Assembly (NCBI GenBank): GCA_017531225.1 | Contig: JAFXLL010000010.1 | Span: 248,001-312,000, forward strand | DNA length: 64,000 bases | Direction of reading: 5' to 3' | DNA from: Bacteroidales bacterium | GTDB taxonomy: Bacteria; Bacteroidota; Bacteroidia; Bacteroidales; F082 | In this document: positions 33,705 through 42,578 of the stretch, piece by piece | Layout: each line of letters starts with the position of its first letter | Position numbering within the stretch: the stretch's first letter is position 1 | The notes under the pieces: generated by a model | Databases searched by the model: none | What the model was told of the DNA's origin: nothing | Seen by the model: only the letters and a program-made list of their open reading frames with translations | Made by a program: the position numbers and the translations under genes

Positions 33705-34925
33705 TTGGACATCTTAAACCTCATACGAATATCAGCCAAAGCCCTGTTGCGTAACAAAACGCGCTCAGCGCTCTCCATGCTCGGCATCGTCATCGGCATC
33801 GCCGCCGTCATCGCTGTGGTCAACCTCGGCGAGGGTTTGAAACAAAGCACCGCCAACCAACTTTCCGACATGGGCACCAACCTTATCATGGTGATGCGCG
33901 CTAACCAACGAAGGGGCGGCATCAGCATGGGCTCGTCGAACGTCGAGTCGCTTACCGTAAGGGACTGCGAGCTCATCGCCAAGAACGCCAAAAATATCAC
34001 CATGGTCAGCCCCGTGGTCAACAGTGGCGGACAGCTCGTCAATGGATCCAGAAACTGGTCGGGCACAGTCTACGGCGGCTCACCTGATTACCTTGAGATT
34101 CGAAAATACGACATCGCCACCGGTGTCAACTTCACTGAAGACGACATCAAGAAATACTCTAAAGTGGGCTTGATCGGCCAAACCATCGTCGAGGAACTTT
34201 TCGACGAAGGCGAGGATCCCATCGGCAAGACCATCCGTGTGGGCGGCATGCCCTTCATGGTGATTGGCACCCTGAAGGAGAAAGGCGAGAACGGCATGGG
34301 CATGGACCAGGACGACATCGTCATCATGCCCTACTCCACTGTGCAGAAGCGCATGTTGGGCATCAACTACATCCAGCAGATTGTGTGCTCTGCCGCCTCT
34401 GAAGACGTAGCCGAAGCCGCCGTGGAAGAGATCGAGGAGATTCTGCGTGCCTCGCACAAGATCGTTGACGGCGCTGCCGACGACTTCGAAGTGCGTACCC
34501 AACAGGAAATGCTTGAGATGATGTCATCGATGACAGGAATGATCACCACCGTGCTTGTCGCCATCGCCTTGATTTCGTTGCTCGTTGGATGTATCGGCAT
34601 CATGAACATCATGTATGTCACCGTCACCGAGCGCACCAAGGAAATCGGTCTCCGCATGTCCATCGGCGCCAAGAATGCCGCCATCCTGATGCAGTTCCTC
34701 ACCGAAAGTATCATCTTGAGCCTTATCGGTGGTGTCATCGGGCTGTTGTTAGGCTTAGGACTCTCTTACGTAGTAGCGATGGCCATGTCGCTGCCTTTCG
34801 TCATCAATGGCGTATGGATGGTGATTTCATTCGTTTCCTGCGCCATCCTCGGCTTGATCGCAGGCTTCTTCCCAGCCTTGAAGGCTTCACGGACAGATCC
34901 GATCAATGCCCTAAGGTACGAGTAA
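33705..34925 (+). CDS. MacB-type ABC transporter permease
   Basis: A 406-residue permease with the MacB/FtsX topology: one N-terminal membrane helix after MDILNLIRISAKALLRNKTR, a large periplasmic domain (about 50-270), and three C-terminal helices (about 280-300, 330-360, 370-395). Ends in the typical LKASRTDPINALRYE. The start codon appears to be TTG at 33705, since the N-terminus matches the family and no ATG fits. Last gene of the exporter operon. Substrate (peptide, antibiotic or lipoprotein-like) cannot be read from the sequence. Confidence 0.92.
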   Translation: MDILNLIRISAKALLRNKTRSALSMLGIVIGIAAVIAVVNLGEGLKQSTANQLSDMGTNLIMVMRANQRRGGISMGSSNVESLTVRDCELIAKNAKNITMVSPVVNSGGQLVNGSRNWSGTVYGGSPDYLEIRKYDIATGVNFTEDDIKKYSKVGLIGQTIVEELFDEGEDPIGKTIRVGGMPFMVIGTLKEKGENGMGMDQDDIVIMPYSTVQKRMLGINYIQQIVCSAASEDVAEAAVEEIEEILRASHKIVDGAADDFEVRTQQEMLEMMSSMTGMITTVLVAIALISLLVGCIGIMNIMYVTVTERTKEIGLRMSIGAKNAAILMQFLTESIILSLIGGVIGLLLGLGLSYVVAMAMSLPFVINGVWMVISFVSCAILGLIAGFFPALKASRTDPINALRYE

Positions 34926-34939
34926 TCTTTAGTTATGGA

Positions 34940-36073
34940 TTAATAGGCGTGAACACCGCCCAAAAACAGATTCACGCCGAAATAGGTGATCAGCACGCTG
35001 AGGAAAGCCACTATGCCATACACATGGAAAAACATCGGCTTTTCAAACGACTTCCAAAGCTTTCCGTGCAGCGGAGCGGCGTAGACCAATAAGGTAACCA
35101 AAGCCCACACCTCTTTCGGGTCCCATGACCAATAGTTGCCCCAAGAGATGTTGGCCCACACGGCACCGATAAAGATGCCCATTGTTAATAAGGCGACCGC
35201 AGGATAAAGCATCGCCATGCTAACGCTTTTCAGCTTTTCTAAACGAACTTGGTCTTTTGGCTTTATGACGGCGATGACACCTACCACCACGATGCCAAGC
35301 AATAAGGCGTAAGCAGTGATAATGGTCGAAATGTGAATGCTAAACAACGGCGAGCGTAGCACAGGCATCAACTGATGGGTAAGCATCCTGACGTGAAGCG
35401 CCACCATCAAAACAACGAGTACCGCCAACCACGAAATAGTGACGGCACGATAGGTCTTAGGCTGCTTAAAAAGCATCGCCACCAAGGCGATGAAAAGCAA
35501 GACATAACCCGTGTAGGTGACCCCTATGCCCCAAGGGTCACGCGACACAGATAAGATAGAGTTGCCTTTCGCGTCGTAATCGGCTTGGTAAAACCGATAG
35601 TGCTGGCGTTTCAGGATATGGTTCATGGAGATGGTGACCTCCTCTTCGCCCGAAGCATCGCCGACGACAATATGGCTTACAAAATCCATCGGCTTATGGG
35701 TTCCTGGATAATTCACCACCTCGAAAGTGTCCAGTGTCAACGTGAAAGGCAACTCACCACGCATCGTCACACCCGGTCTTAAGGTAATCTCACCGTGCCA
35801 GCCCGTGAGCTTGGTGAGCAGTGCGCCCAACAGGATTAGCAGGATGGACAGATGCATGACAAACACCGAGAGGCGTTTCCACATCTTGGTCTTGACGGCC
35901 ATCCATACCAGGAGGACGGCGACCAAAGCCCACAGACCTACAAACCACCAGGTGCCATACACATGACCCAAGGCGAATTCAGTGCCATGGAGACGTTCTA
36001 CAACGGTACCCGTGGCAAGCACGGCGATCATAACGATCATCAAAACAGATAGAATGTGACGAAGCGATTTCAT
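34940..36073 (-). CDS. Cytochrome c biogenesis protein (ResB-like part fused to CcsA)
   Basis: A 377-residue inner-membrane protein for system II heme delivery to apocytochromes c. The N-terminal half (membrane helices near 10-25 and 45-85, then a periplasmic segment) resembles a shortened ResB. The C-terminal half is CcsA with the heme-handling motif ISWGNYWSWDPKE and surrounding helices. It is much shorter than the full ResB-CcsA fusions (often 700-1000 residues), so a separate ResB may exist elsewhere. It follows the di-heme oxidoreductase gene on the same strand, which would need this pathway. A -7 box ends 4 nt before its ATG. Confidence 0.85.
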   Translation of the reverse strand: MKSLRHILSVLMIVMIAVLATGTVVERLHGTEFALGHVYGTWWFVGLWALVAVLLVWMAVKTKMWKRLSVFVMHLSILLILLGALLTKLTGWHGEITLRPGVTMRGELPFTLTLDTFEVVNYPGTHKPMDFVSHIVVGDASGEEEVTISMNHILKRQHYRFYQADYDAKGNSILSVSRDPWGIGVTYTGYVLLFIALVAMLFKQPKTYRAVTISWLAVLVVLMVALHVRMLTHQLMPVLRSPLFSIHISTIITAYALLLGIVVVGVIAVIKPKDQVRLEKLKSVSMAMLYPAVALLTMGIFIGAVWANISWGNYWSWDPKEVWALVTLLVYAAPLHGKLWKSFEKPMFFHVYGIVAFLSVLITYFGVNLFLGGVHAY

Positions 36074-36077
36074 AATG

Positions 36078-36085
36078 CAAAGGTA
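36078..36085 (-). promoter_or_regulatory. -7 box in the 12-bp gap before the CcsA gene
   Basis: The minus strand reads TACCTTTG, fills most of the gap after the di-heme gene stop, and ends 4 nt before the ATG. It may add a leaderless transcript of the CcsA gene inside the operon. Confidence 0.45.
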
Positions 36086-37690
36086 TTAAATTGCGTCAAT
36101 AAACTTCACGACGGCGTCGCGGTCTTTCTTATCGAGTTCACGGAACTTCTCCACGGTGCGGCGGGCGTCACTTTGGGCGTTGCCATGCCACATGATGGCC
36201 TCGATGACGGTACGGGCGCGGCAGTCGTGCAGACGGTCGCTGGCACCAGTGCAGATGGCAGAGAGTCCCCTACCCCACAACGGCGTGGTACGGCACCAGC
36301 CGGTACGGATGTCATTCTCCATGTGGAGCTTGTGCTGGATGTAGTCGCTGTAAGGCCAAATCTTCTGATTGGGATAACGCGGCAGGCGGTCATCGCCATC
36401 GCTGAAGAAGCCAGCTGGGTCGGTGAAGTAATCGTCGCCCGTCTGCCATGAGGGACGGTGGCAGTAGGCACAGCCAATCTCACGAAACACCTGACGGCCA
36501 CGCTGTATCTCCTCGTCGCCCAAGTTACGGGCAGCGGGAACAGCCAAACCACGATGCCACACCATGAAGTCGGAATACTCCTCGGCGCTCATCTCAGGCT
36601 CCTTAAGCTCATCGGGGATGTTGGCCATCATCAGGTAGTTATAAATGTCGGTTTCCACATCACCAGTGAGGTTATACTGCGGGAAGTAATTGTAGAACTC
36701 CGCTTGGACATCGGGATCCTTCGAGGCTTTGGTAGCATAAGCGGCGGTCATGTAATGTCCCATCTTGGTAGGGTGTGTCACGTTGGTGATGTTCCAGATG
36801 GCATTGGCACCTGGAGCATCCTGCAAAGGACCACGGGTCAAAGCGTAGGTGTATCTCTTAGGATGGTTGGTATTGCCATACAAACCTGTAGGTGCCCAAT
36901 CATTACCATCCCACATCGCAGGATTCAGACCGTTCGGCATGTAGTTGTCGTCGTATTCCTTTTGATATTGAGCCTTCAAAGAGTCATCGGGGATGGCGTC
37001 AATGAGGCCAGTGCCGTAGATGCCAATAGTGGACTCCAGACGGCAAACGAAATCGCTGTAGGAGATAGGATTGCCTCCCACCTCAAGCGGCACATAGAAA
37101 GCGTCCTCCGGGATGTAGACCTCAGGATAGATCAAGCTGTAGGACTCGCCATCGGGGAAGCGGTTGCCCCACTCGTCCACATAGCTGAGCCAGTTAATCT
37201 GAATCTTATCCTCGTCGAGAGGAGCCTTGAACGGCGCCACAGCCTTGGTTTGCGGCATGCCCGTATAGGAGCTGAGATAGGTGTCGTTGCGGTCAGTGAA
37301 GACCAGCAGATAGCCGTTGCCCCATTCGTCGGCGCGATAGCGGTTCATGCGTTTGCCATGACCGTAGCCAGGATGGCATGCGATGCAGCTACTGCGGATA
37401 TAGAGCGGCCCGAGTCCGTCGAAAGGCTCATTGTTTTGGGTGTAGGTGCGCTCAAAGAAATACTCGCCGTATTTGAAGGCGTTGCTCAAGCCAGCGTTGA
37501 CGACCGCCGGGGTTGGGTCTTCGTATGCGGTTTGAGTGTTGTTGAAGGTTGTCCCAAGTTCACCGCCGGCATACGTCTCTTCCAATACTTGGGGATCGGT
37601 GGGGATGGGTTCCTTGCCGCCGCAGGAAGCCACGGCAAATGCCAAAAGGCCACCGACGAATAAAAAACCGAAACATTTTGTTCTGTTCAT
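36086..37690 (-). CDS. Di-heme oxidoreductase (DHOR family) lipoprotein
   Basis: A 534-residue lipoprotein (signal with FAVASC, Cys near 23) of the di-heme oxidoreductase/thiol oxidoreductase-like family. It has two c-type heme sites, SSCIACHPGYG near residue 100 and GCAYCHRPS near 420. Late His/Met residues can serve as ligands. Genes of this family are often next to imelysin genes, as here, in loci linked to iron. The likely site is the periplasm or outer membrane; the electron acceptor is unknown. It depends on cytochrome c maturation, and a CcsA gene follows 12 bp later. Confidence 0.88.
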   Translation of the reverse strand: MNRTKCFGFLFVGGLLAFAVASCGGKEPIPTDPQVLEETYAGGELGTTFNNTQTAYEDPTPAVVNAGLSNAFKYGEYFFERTYTQNNEPFDGLGPLYIRSSCIACHPGYGHGKRMNRYRADEWGNGYLLVFTDRNDTYLSSYTGMPQTKAVAPFKAPLDEDKIQINWLSYVDEWGNRFPDGESYSLIYPEVYIPEDAFYVPLEVGGNPISYSDFVCRLESTIGIYGTGLIDAIPDDSLKAQYQKEYDDNYMPNGLNPAMWDGNDWAPTGLYGNTNHPKRYTYALTRGPLQDAPGANAIWNITNVTHPTKMGHYMTAAYATKASKDPDVQAEFYNYFPQYNLTGDVETDIYNYLMMANIPDELKEPEMSAEEYSDFMVWHRGLAVPAARNLGDEEIQRGRQVFREIGCAYCHRPSWQTGDDYFTDPAGFFSDGDDRLPRYPNQKIWPYSDYIQHKLHMENDIRTGWCRTTPLWGRGLSAICTGASDRLHDCRARTVIEAIMWHGNAQSDARRTVEKFRELDKKDRDAVVKFIDAI

Positions 37691-37708
37691 AATTGACTAT
37701 ATTTTTAT

Positions 37709-38875
37709 TTATTTTTTATCAATATTTAATAATTCTTCCTTCACTTCAGCCATCACATCGGAAAGTGCCTGGCAGGCTTCCATAGCGACGCCAGCGGAGG
37801 CATCGAGGTAATTTTCCACAAACGGAGCCTTCATGGCATTGATCTTCTCCAAGGCGTTGTTAATGGCGTTGACAACTCTCGTATCGAGTTCAGCGTTGCC
37901 GCCAGCGATATAGGCATGCAGTGAGCGGTCCTCGTCACGGTTGCTGATGATGCCACCCATGTAGGCGTTCTGGATGCTGAGCATATTGTCATAAAAATCT
38001 TCCTTTGACTTCTGGCTGTAAGGCGATTCTACGTAATGCGGATCTTCGCCAGTGTGAGGCTTGCCAATCTTGGAGGTACCCACCTCGTCGGCGATGTCGA
38101 TGCAGCCGTCAGCGATGGCTTGCAGGGCGTTGGTGAAGGTGGCGTAGGTGCTGCCTGCCTGGCCGGCAAGGAGCATGTTGGCGCCATAGGAGTTACTACC
38201 GCCGTTGACGGTGGTATTGAGTTCCAGTTCCTCCATCAAAGCCACATGTTCAGCGGGAGCGTCATCATTCCAGCTCACCTCCAATTGGAAGCAACGGTTG
38301 CGAAGGTCGCGAGCGACAGCCACCACATAGGTCAGCTGATCGTCAGTAACGTCATTGACATCGCGGGGCTGGCCATCACGGAACAGGATATACTCAATGC
38401 CGTGGAAGCCGAGCAGGGCGTTGCCGAGTTGGTCGCCAGCCACGGTGCCGTCCTCGTCGTTAGCGAGTTGGGCGATCATCTCAGGGCTGTCCATCAAACG
38501 GTTGAAAGCGTCCTCATCGAGAGGCCATGAGTCGATGTGCGGGTCGATGCCAAAGTCTGAAGCGGCACCGAACAGGAAGGCCTCGCTCCTCTCCCACCAC
38601 TTGCGGGCTACAAGGAAGCTCTCGGCGGCTTGGTTGAGGTTGTTTTGGGTCTCGTCGGCCTTCAAAGCCTCCAGGCGATCCACCAGATTCTGAGCCTCAG
38701 CAGCCAGATTACCATAGGTAGGATACACCGTCTGGTTGAGGTACTGCTTGACAATGGCTTCTTTGGTTTCTTTGTTTTTTTCTTCGACGATGTCGTCTTT
38801 GCCACAAGAGGTGAAACTCAGGGCAACAAGTCCTAACAATGCGATTAGGAGCTTCGTTTTGATTGATCTTTTCAT
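37709..38875 (-). CDS. Imelysin-family lipoprotein
   Basis: A 388-residue lipoprotein: signal peptide MKRSIKTKLLIALLGLVALS, lipobox SFTSC. The body matches the imelysin (peptidase M75-like/EfeO-like) helical fold, with the GxHxxE-type motif LLGFHGIEYILFRDG near 152 and the repeat-like helices AYMGGIISNRDEDRSLHAYI. Known imelysin proteins act in iron acquisition (e.g. IrpA, EfeO); peptidase activity is doubtful. It lies between a porin and a di-heme protein, all on one strand. Confidence 0.9.
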   Translation of the reverse strand: MKRSIKTKLLIALLGLVALSFTSCGKDDIVEEKNKETKEAIVKQYLNQTVYPTYGNLAAEAQNLVDRLEALKADETQNNLNQAAESFLVARKWWERSEAFLFGAASDFGIDPHIDSWPLDEDAFNRLMDSPEMIAQLANDEDGTVAGDQLGNALLGFHGIEYILFRDGQPRDVNDVTDDQLTYVVAVARDLRNRCFQLEVSWNDDAPAEHVALMEELELNTTVNGGSNSYGANMLLAGQAGSTYATFTNALQAIADGCIDIADEVGTSKIGKPHTGEDPHYVESPYSQKSKEDFYDNMLSIQNAYMGGIISNRDEDRSLHAYIAGGNAELDTRVVNAINNALEKINAMKAPFVENYLDASAGVAMEACQALSDVMAEVKEELLNIDKK

Positions 38876-38902
38876 GGTATAAAAAAATTAATTGTTGATT
38901 TG

Positions 38903-40198
38903 TTATTTCAGGAAGAATCCGCTATACGCCACCCCGATGCTGAAGCTCGGCTCATCGTTGTACTGCTCCTTGAGGAAGCGCTTGGAGTATTCAGCCTTGA
39001 TGACGATCTGATTAGTAGGATAGTAGTTCAGGCCAAAGGTCATCACATGACGGTCAGTCCATTGGTAATCGGTCAAGGTCAAAGCCGAAGGGATATAGGA
39101 ATCGTAGTAATCATAGCGACCGAAGACGTAAAGTTTCTGGCTTTTTATGCTCTTGATGGGGTGGAAGATATCGTAAGCCGCTTCACCTCCATAAGCGATG
39201 GCCTTCTCGCCCACCATGCTGCGCGGATAGGGTGAAAAACTCTGGTGGTTTTGGCTCTTGTTATGAGAGGAAATAAGGTTGGCCTCGCTAAGGTAACCAT
39301 AATCGAAGTTGCCGCGGAGCACCAAGCCATTGACCTTGTAATCGAACTCGGCGGTGCCGATGATCACAGTGCCTTTCACATTTTTATATGGGCTGGTTTC
39401 AGAATATTGGTCTGTGACTGCGTCATTATTGAAGCTGTTTCCGATGTAGCCGCTCACGCCGAGATGCAAGTTCTTGATTGAGTAGTTGTCGATGCGCAGC
39501 ACCCCAGCCAAGCGATTGGCCACACGGAACTCGTATGCTGACGCCGAGCCGTTCTTCACCCAGTTGGCGTTGTTGAACATGTTGGAGTTAAGGGCTGGAA
39601 TCACCATGGCCTCGTAGCGCCAGTCGCCGAGCCTCCCCCAGAGGCTGATGCCTGTTTCGTGCCAGGTGCAGGGCATGATGGTAAACTCACCTTCGGGACG
39701 GTAACAGGTGAAGAACTCCGTGGGCATGTGGGCTTTGTTGGTCTGTCCGACAGGCACCACCAGATGTCCCAGGCGAATGTTGAAGCCCTTGCCGAACGAC
39801 TTCTGGATCCAGAACTGCTCCAAGGCTATCTCGCCTCCACGTTCAATCTCATGCTCGAACTCACCGGTTTCCTCGGCCTCGATCTCCACCGCAACCTCGT
39901 TGCCGCCATGCTCAAACTCGATTTCAGTGCCCATCGACCATCCTTTGCCGAAGTCGTAGCCTAAGTTCAGGACCACATGGGGCAGATCCAATCGTCCATG
40001 GCTTGGGGCATCGGCGTAGGATGCCGCATGCGAGTAGCGATACATGTTGTCGCTATAAAAATTGCGAGTATAGACTGCCTCGCCGTAGCCGCCAATGGTC
40101 AAGCGAGATTTCGGTTTGATGGAATCCTGAGCCTGCACGGTACTGACGCTCAGCGCCAATGCCAATGCAATGCATTTTGCAATCGTTATCGGTTTCAT
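38903..40198 (-). CDS. Outer membrane beta-barrel porin
   Basis: A 431-residue protein with signal MKPITIAKCIALALALSVST (cleavage after VQAQ) followed by alternating beta strands of an outer membrane barrel. RLTIGGYGEAVYTRNFY and the closing SFSIGVAYSGFFLK are typical. It contains an acidic loop rich in Glu (about residues 95-125), which could attract cations such as iron. First gene of the set porin, imelysin, di-heme protein, CcsA. The ATG at 40198 is chosen because it begins a clean signal peptide. The substrate is not known. Confidence 0.82.
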   Translation of the reverse strand: MKPITIAKCIALALALSVSTVQAQDSIKPKSRLTIGGYGEAVYTRNFYSDNMYRYSHAASYADAPSHGRLDLPHVVLNLGYDFGKGWSMGTEIEFEHGGNEVAVEIEAEETGEFEHEIERGGEIALEQFWIQKSFGKGFNIRLGHLVVPVGQTNKAHMPTEFFTCYRPEGEFTIMPCTWHETGISLWGRLGDWRYEAMVIPALNSNMFNNANWVKNGSASAYEFRVANRLAGVLRIDNYSIKNLHLGVSGYIGNSFNNDAVTDQYSETSPYKNVKGTVIIGTAEFDYKVNGLVLRGNFDYGYLSEANLISSHNKSQNHQSFSPYPRSMVGEKAIAYGGEAAYDIFHPIKSIKSQKLYVFGRYDYYDSYIPSALTLTDYQWTDRHVMTFGLNYYPTNQIVIKAEYSKRFLKEQYNDEPSFSIGVAYSGFFLK

Positions 40199-40292
40199 AG
40201 TAAGCACTATTATTCAATTACGATTGCAAAAATCCAGCTTTTGCCCTCGCAGTCCAATCCCCAAAAATGGGTAATTCAGACTTTAGATCTCA

Positions 40293-41831
40293 TCAATAAT
40301 GAGGATATTGCTTAATAAACTTCCTTGCCTCTCCGTTTGCCTTGAGTACATACACGCCCTGTGGCAGGTCGCTGATTACAATTCGATTTACTTCATTGTT
40401 GAGCGGAACGGACTTGGCTGTTTTGCCGTTCATATCGATGATTTCCGCCTGGCCTTTTTCATGAATAAAAACATCAATGAAATCCGTGGCGGGATTGGGA
40501 CACACGCGAAGCGACGGTTCAAGCTGCACATGCTCGGATTTTACTGTAAATGGAGTATCAGAATGTGCTTCGATGACGGCTTCGATCGTTCTGCTGCACA
40601 CGGCACAGAAAGGCGCATAGTTGCGCATCATGCAATCGCGTTGCGGACGATAGATACCGTGTGTCAGATAGCCTCCGCCCTCAAAAGCACCTACCGTATT
40701 GCTGTATTGACTATTGTTGGGCGTGGGGATGGGGGTGTTAGGCGCAACAAGATCGGCCCACTTCGAGTCAAAATCCACCAAAGTGGTCAGATTGGGTTCC
40801 CATGGCTCAACACTCAGGTTATACAGCAATCCCATCGAATTGTCAGGCTCCTCATACTCATCACCCAAACCTGCAAAAGCATGACCAAATTCATGCACAA
40901 TGACACTGGAAGCCGACATATTGCCCGCCGTACTCATCGAATAGAAGTTGTAGAATCCACCGCCGCCATAAACGCTACTGTTTACCAAAATGTAGATTTG
41001 GTCGTATGGCGCATTGGCCGCCACATCTTTCACCGAGAAATAATTGCGGGTGGTGCAATAGCGATCAATATAAAAGGTGTAGAAATGCGAATTGAGGATG
41101 GTGCGTACCCATGTGTGGGATGAGGGAAGGTCAACACCGCTCTCTTCTGAAGGAGCCAGCACAGCGCGGAAATTGAAATCGTTGATATGGCTTGCAAACG
41201 GCTCCGCTTGTGCAAACACATTGGCCAAATATTGGCAATCTTGCACGAATTGCGACATTTCATCAGCAGTGTAGCCTTCGGGCAAAATCACAATATCCAC
41301 CTTGCTTTCAGGTGTACCATTGACCATCACATCTTGAACAGGAAACACATAACGCTGCTCGGTACTGTTGAATATTTCGTCAGGCTCATAGCGTTTTGAG
41401 AAAACTTCTTCAAACACGCCATCGTAATTCCTGATCTCGAGAATGATATAGGCTTCATTGCGAGGCAGCGGAACACTCACTGATTCCTCGTAACAGCGTT
41501 CCATCACTTTAGCTTCGTCGGTGGTTTGCCATTCACGGAACAAAGTATTGTACCCCCGTGAATAAATGAGCGTATTGGTCTGGGCATCGATCACTTTCAC
41601 TCGGTTGGTTCCGTAATTGAAAGGATCAACCAGATTGACCTTGGAACCACCGAAATGCGGCTCGATGATGAAACGCTCAAACACATAATGCGAACTATCG
41701 GAATTGCCGCATTGGAAAACATCCATACGCAACGATCCCTCGTTAAGGAAATATTGTTCAAAACTGATGTTTTGCGCTTTTGAAAGCTGCGAAAACGCAA
41801 TTACCAATAAAAATAATAGTAATTTCTTCAT
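40293..41831 (-). CDS. M64-family metallopeptidase with type IX secretion tail
   Basis: A 512-residue secreted protein: signal peptide MKKLLLFLLVIAFSQLSKAQ, an M64 N-terminal domain, the peptidase domain with SKVDIVILPEGYTADEM near 175 and the zinc site VIVHEFGHAFAGLGDEYEEP near 310. A C-terminal sorting domain starts VCPNPATDFIDVFI and ends LPQGVYVLKANGEARKFIKQ. M64 includes IgA-cleaving peptidases of gut bacteria, so a host or dietary protein target is possible. Surface export would use the type IX system to which gldD/gldE belong. The promoter overlaps that of the divergent hemerythrin gene. Confidence 0.9.
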   Translation of the reverse strand: MKKLLLFLLVIAFSQLSKAQNISFEQYFLNEGSLRMDVFQCGNSDSSHYVFERFIIEPHFGGSKVNLVDPFNYGTNRVKVIDAQTNTLIYSRGYNTLFREWQTTDEAKVMERCYEESVSVPLPRNEAYIILEIRNYDGVFEEVFSKRYEPDEIFNSTEQRYVFPVQDVMVNGTPESKVDIVILPEGYTADEMSQFVQDCQYLANVFAQAEPFASHINDFNFRAVLAPSEESGVDLPSSHTWVRTILNSHFYTFYIDRYCTTRNYFSVKDVAANAPYDQIYILVNSSVYGGGGFYNFYSMSTAGNMSASSVIVHEFGHAFAGLGDEYEEPDNSMGLLYNLSVEPWEPNLTTLVDFDSKWADLVAPNTPIPTPNNSQYSNTVGAFEGGGYLTHGIYRPQRDCMMRNYAPFCAVCSRTIEAVIEAHSDTPFTVKSEHVQLEPSLRVCPNPATDFIDVFIHEKGQAEIIDMNGKTAKSVPLNNEVNRIVISDLPQGVYVLKANGEARKFIKQYPHY

Positions 41832-41838
41832 ATGTTCT

Positions 41839-41861
41839 TATCTTTGTACGCTCCAAAGTTA
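41839..41861. promoter_or_regulatory. Overlapping divergent promoters of the M64 peptidase and hemerythrin genes
   Basis: TATCTTTG on the plus strand (41839-41846) drives the hemerythrin gene; TAACTTTG on the minus strand (41861 to 41854) drives the peptidase. Each points across the other, so the two RNAs would overlap at their 5' ends. Confidence 0.5.
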
Positions 41862-41879
41862 CGAAAAAAAGCAATCATC

Positions 41880-42578
41880 ATGGTCAAAAAGAAAGCTTTA
41901 TCAAAAGACTCCAAGCTGGCTGAGCTGATCGCAGGCGACAGACGGCTCTTGCAATTGCTGCCTAGATTCGGCATCGCATTGGGTTTTGGCGACCGCAATG
42001 TTGAGGAAGTGTGCCGCACGAACAACGTCAGCACCGAGCTTTTCCTCACCATCTGCAAGATTTACACCAACAACGACTACAAGCCTAATCAAGCCGAGAT
42101 CAAGAACATCGACTTAGGCGGTCTTCTCCCTTATTTAAAGGCCTCGCACCAGTATTACCTTGACGAGCGCTTTCCCCATCTTGAGGAACATTTTCAGCGT
42201 ATCATAAAGGCTTCAGGAGCCAAATATGGCCCCATGCTCAGCCATTTCTACGATGAATACAAGCAAGAAGTGGTGCGTCACATCAAATATTACGAGGAAG
42301 AGGTGGTATTCCCTTATATCGAGGAGTTGCGGAAAGGACAACGGTCCAACACCTATGAAATCAACGAGTTTCGCCACAACCACACGAACATCCAAGATGT
42401 GCTCGATGACATGATGAACATCCTACTGAAATACCTGCCTGGCGACATCCTCCCTAAAGAACGCATCGAAATCTCGCTGGATATCATGGAGTTGAGCGAC
42501 GACCTCAACCGCCACTCGGTTATCGAGGACCACATTCTCATCCCTTACGTTGAATCGCTTGAAAACGCACTGCCATGA
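41880..42578 (+). CDS. Hemerythrin-domain protein (RIC/YtfE-like)
   Basis: A 232-residue protein. The N-terminal ~70 residues resemble the ScdA/YtfE N-terminal domain (LLPRFGIALGFGDRNVEEVC) but lack its usual paired Cys. The C-terminal part is a hemerythrin-like helical bundle with likely di-iron ligands: FPHLEEHFQRI, FYDEYKQEVVRHIKYYEEE, FRHNHTNIQ, HSVIEDHILIPYVE. RIC proteins repair iron-sulfur clusters after NO or oxidant stress. The gene overlaps the next one (a LuxR-type regulator) by 4 bp, so a sensing role for oxygen or NO is plausible. ATG at 41880 is used; the upstream frame lies within the promoter. Confidence 0.85.
   Translation: MVKKKALSKDSKLAELIAGDRRLLQLLPRFGIALGFGDRNVEEVCRTNNVSTELFLTICKIYTNNDYKPNQAEIKNIDLGGLLPYLKASHQYYLDERFPHLEEHFQRIIKASGAKYGPMLSHFYDEYKQEVVRHIKYYEEEVVFPYIEELRKGQRSNTYEINEFRHNHTNIQDVLDDMMNILLKYLPGDILPKERIEISLDIMELSDDLNRHSVIEDHILIPYVESLENALP

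Noticed and set aside
36458-37663. Plus-strand open frame of 401 codons
   Set aside because: It is antisense to the di-heme oxidoreductase, whose heme motifs and signal peptide are clear.
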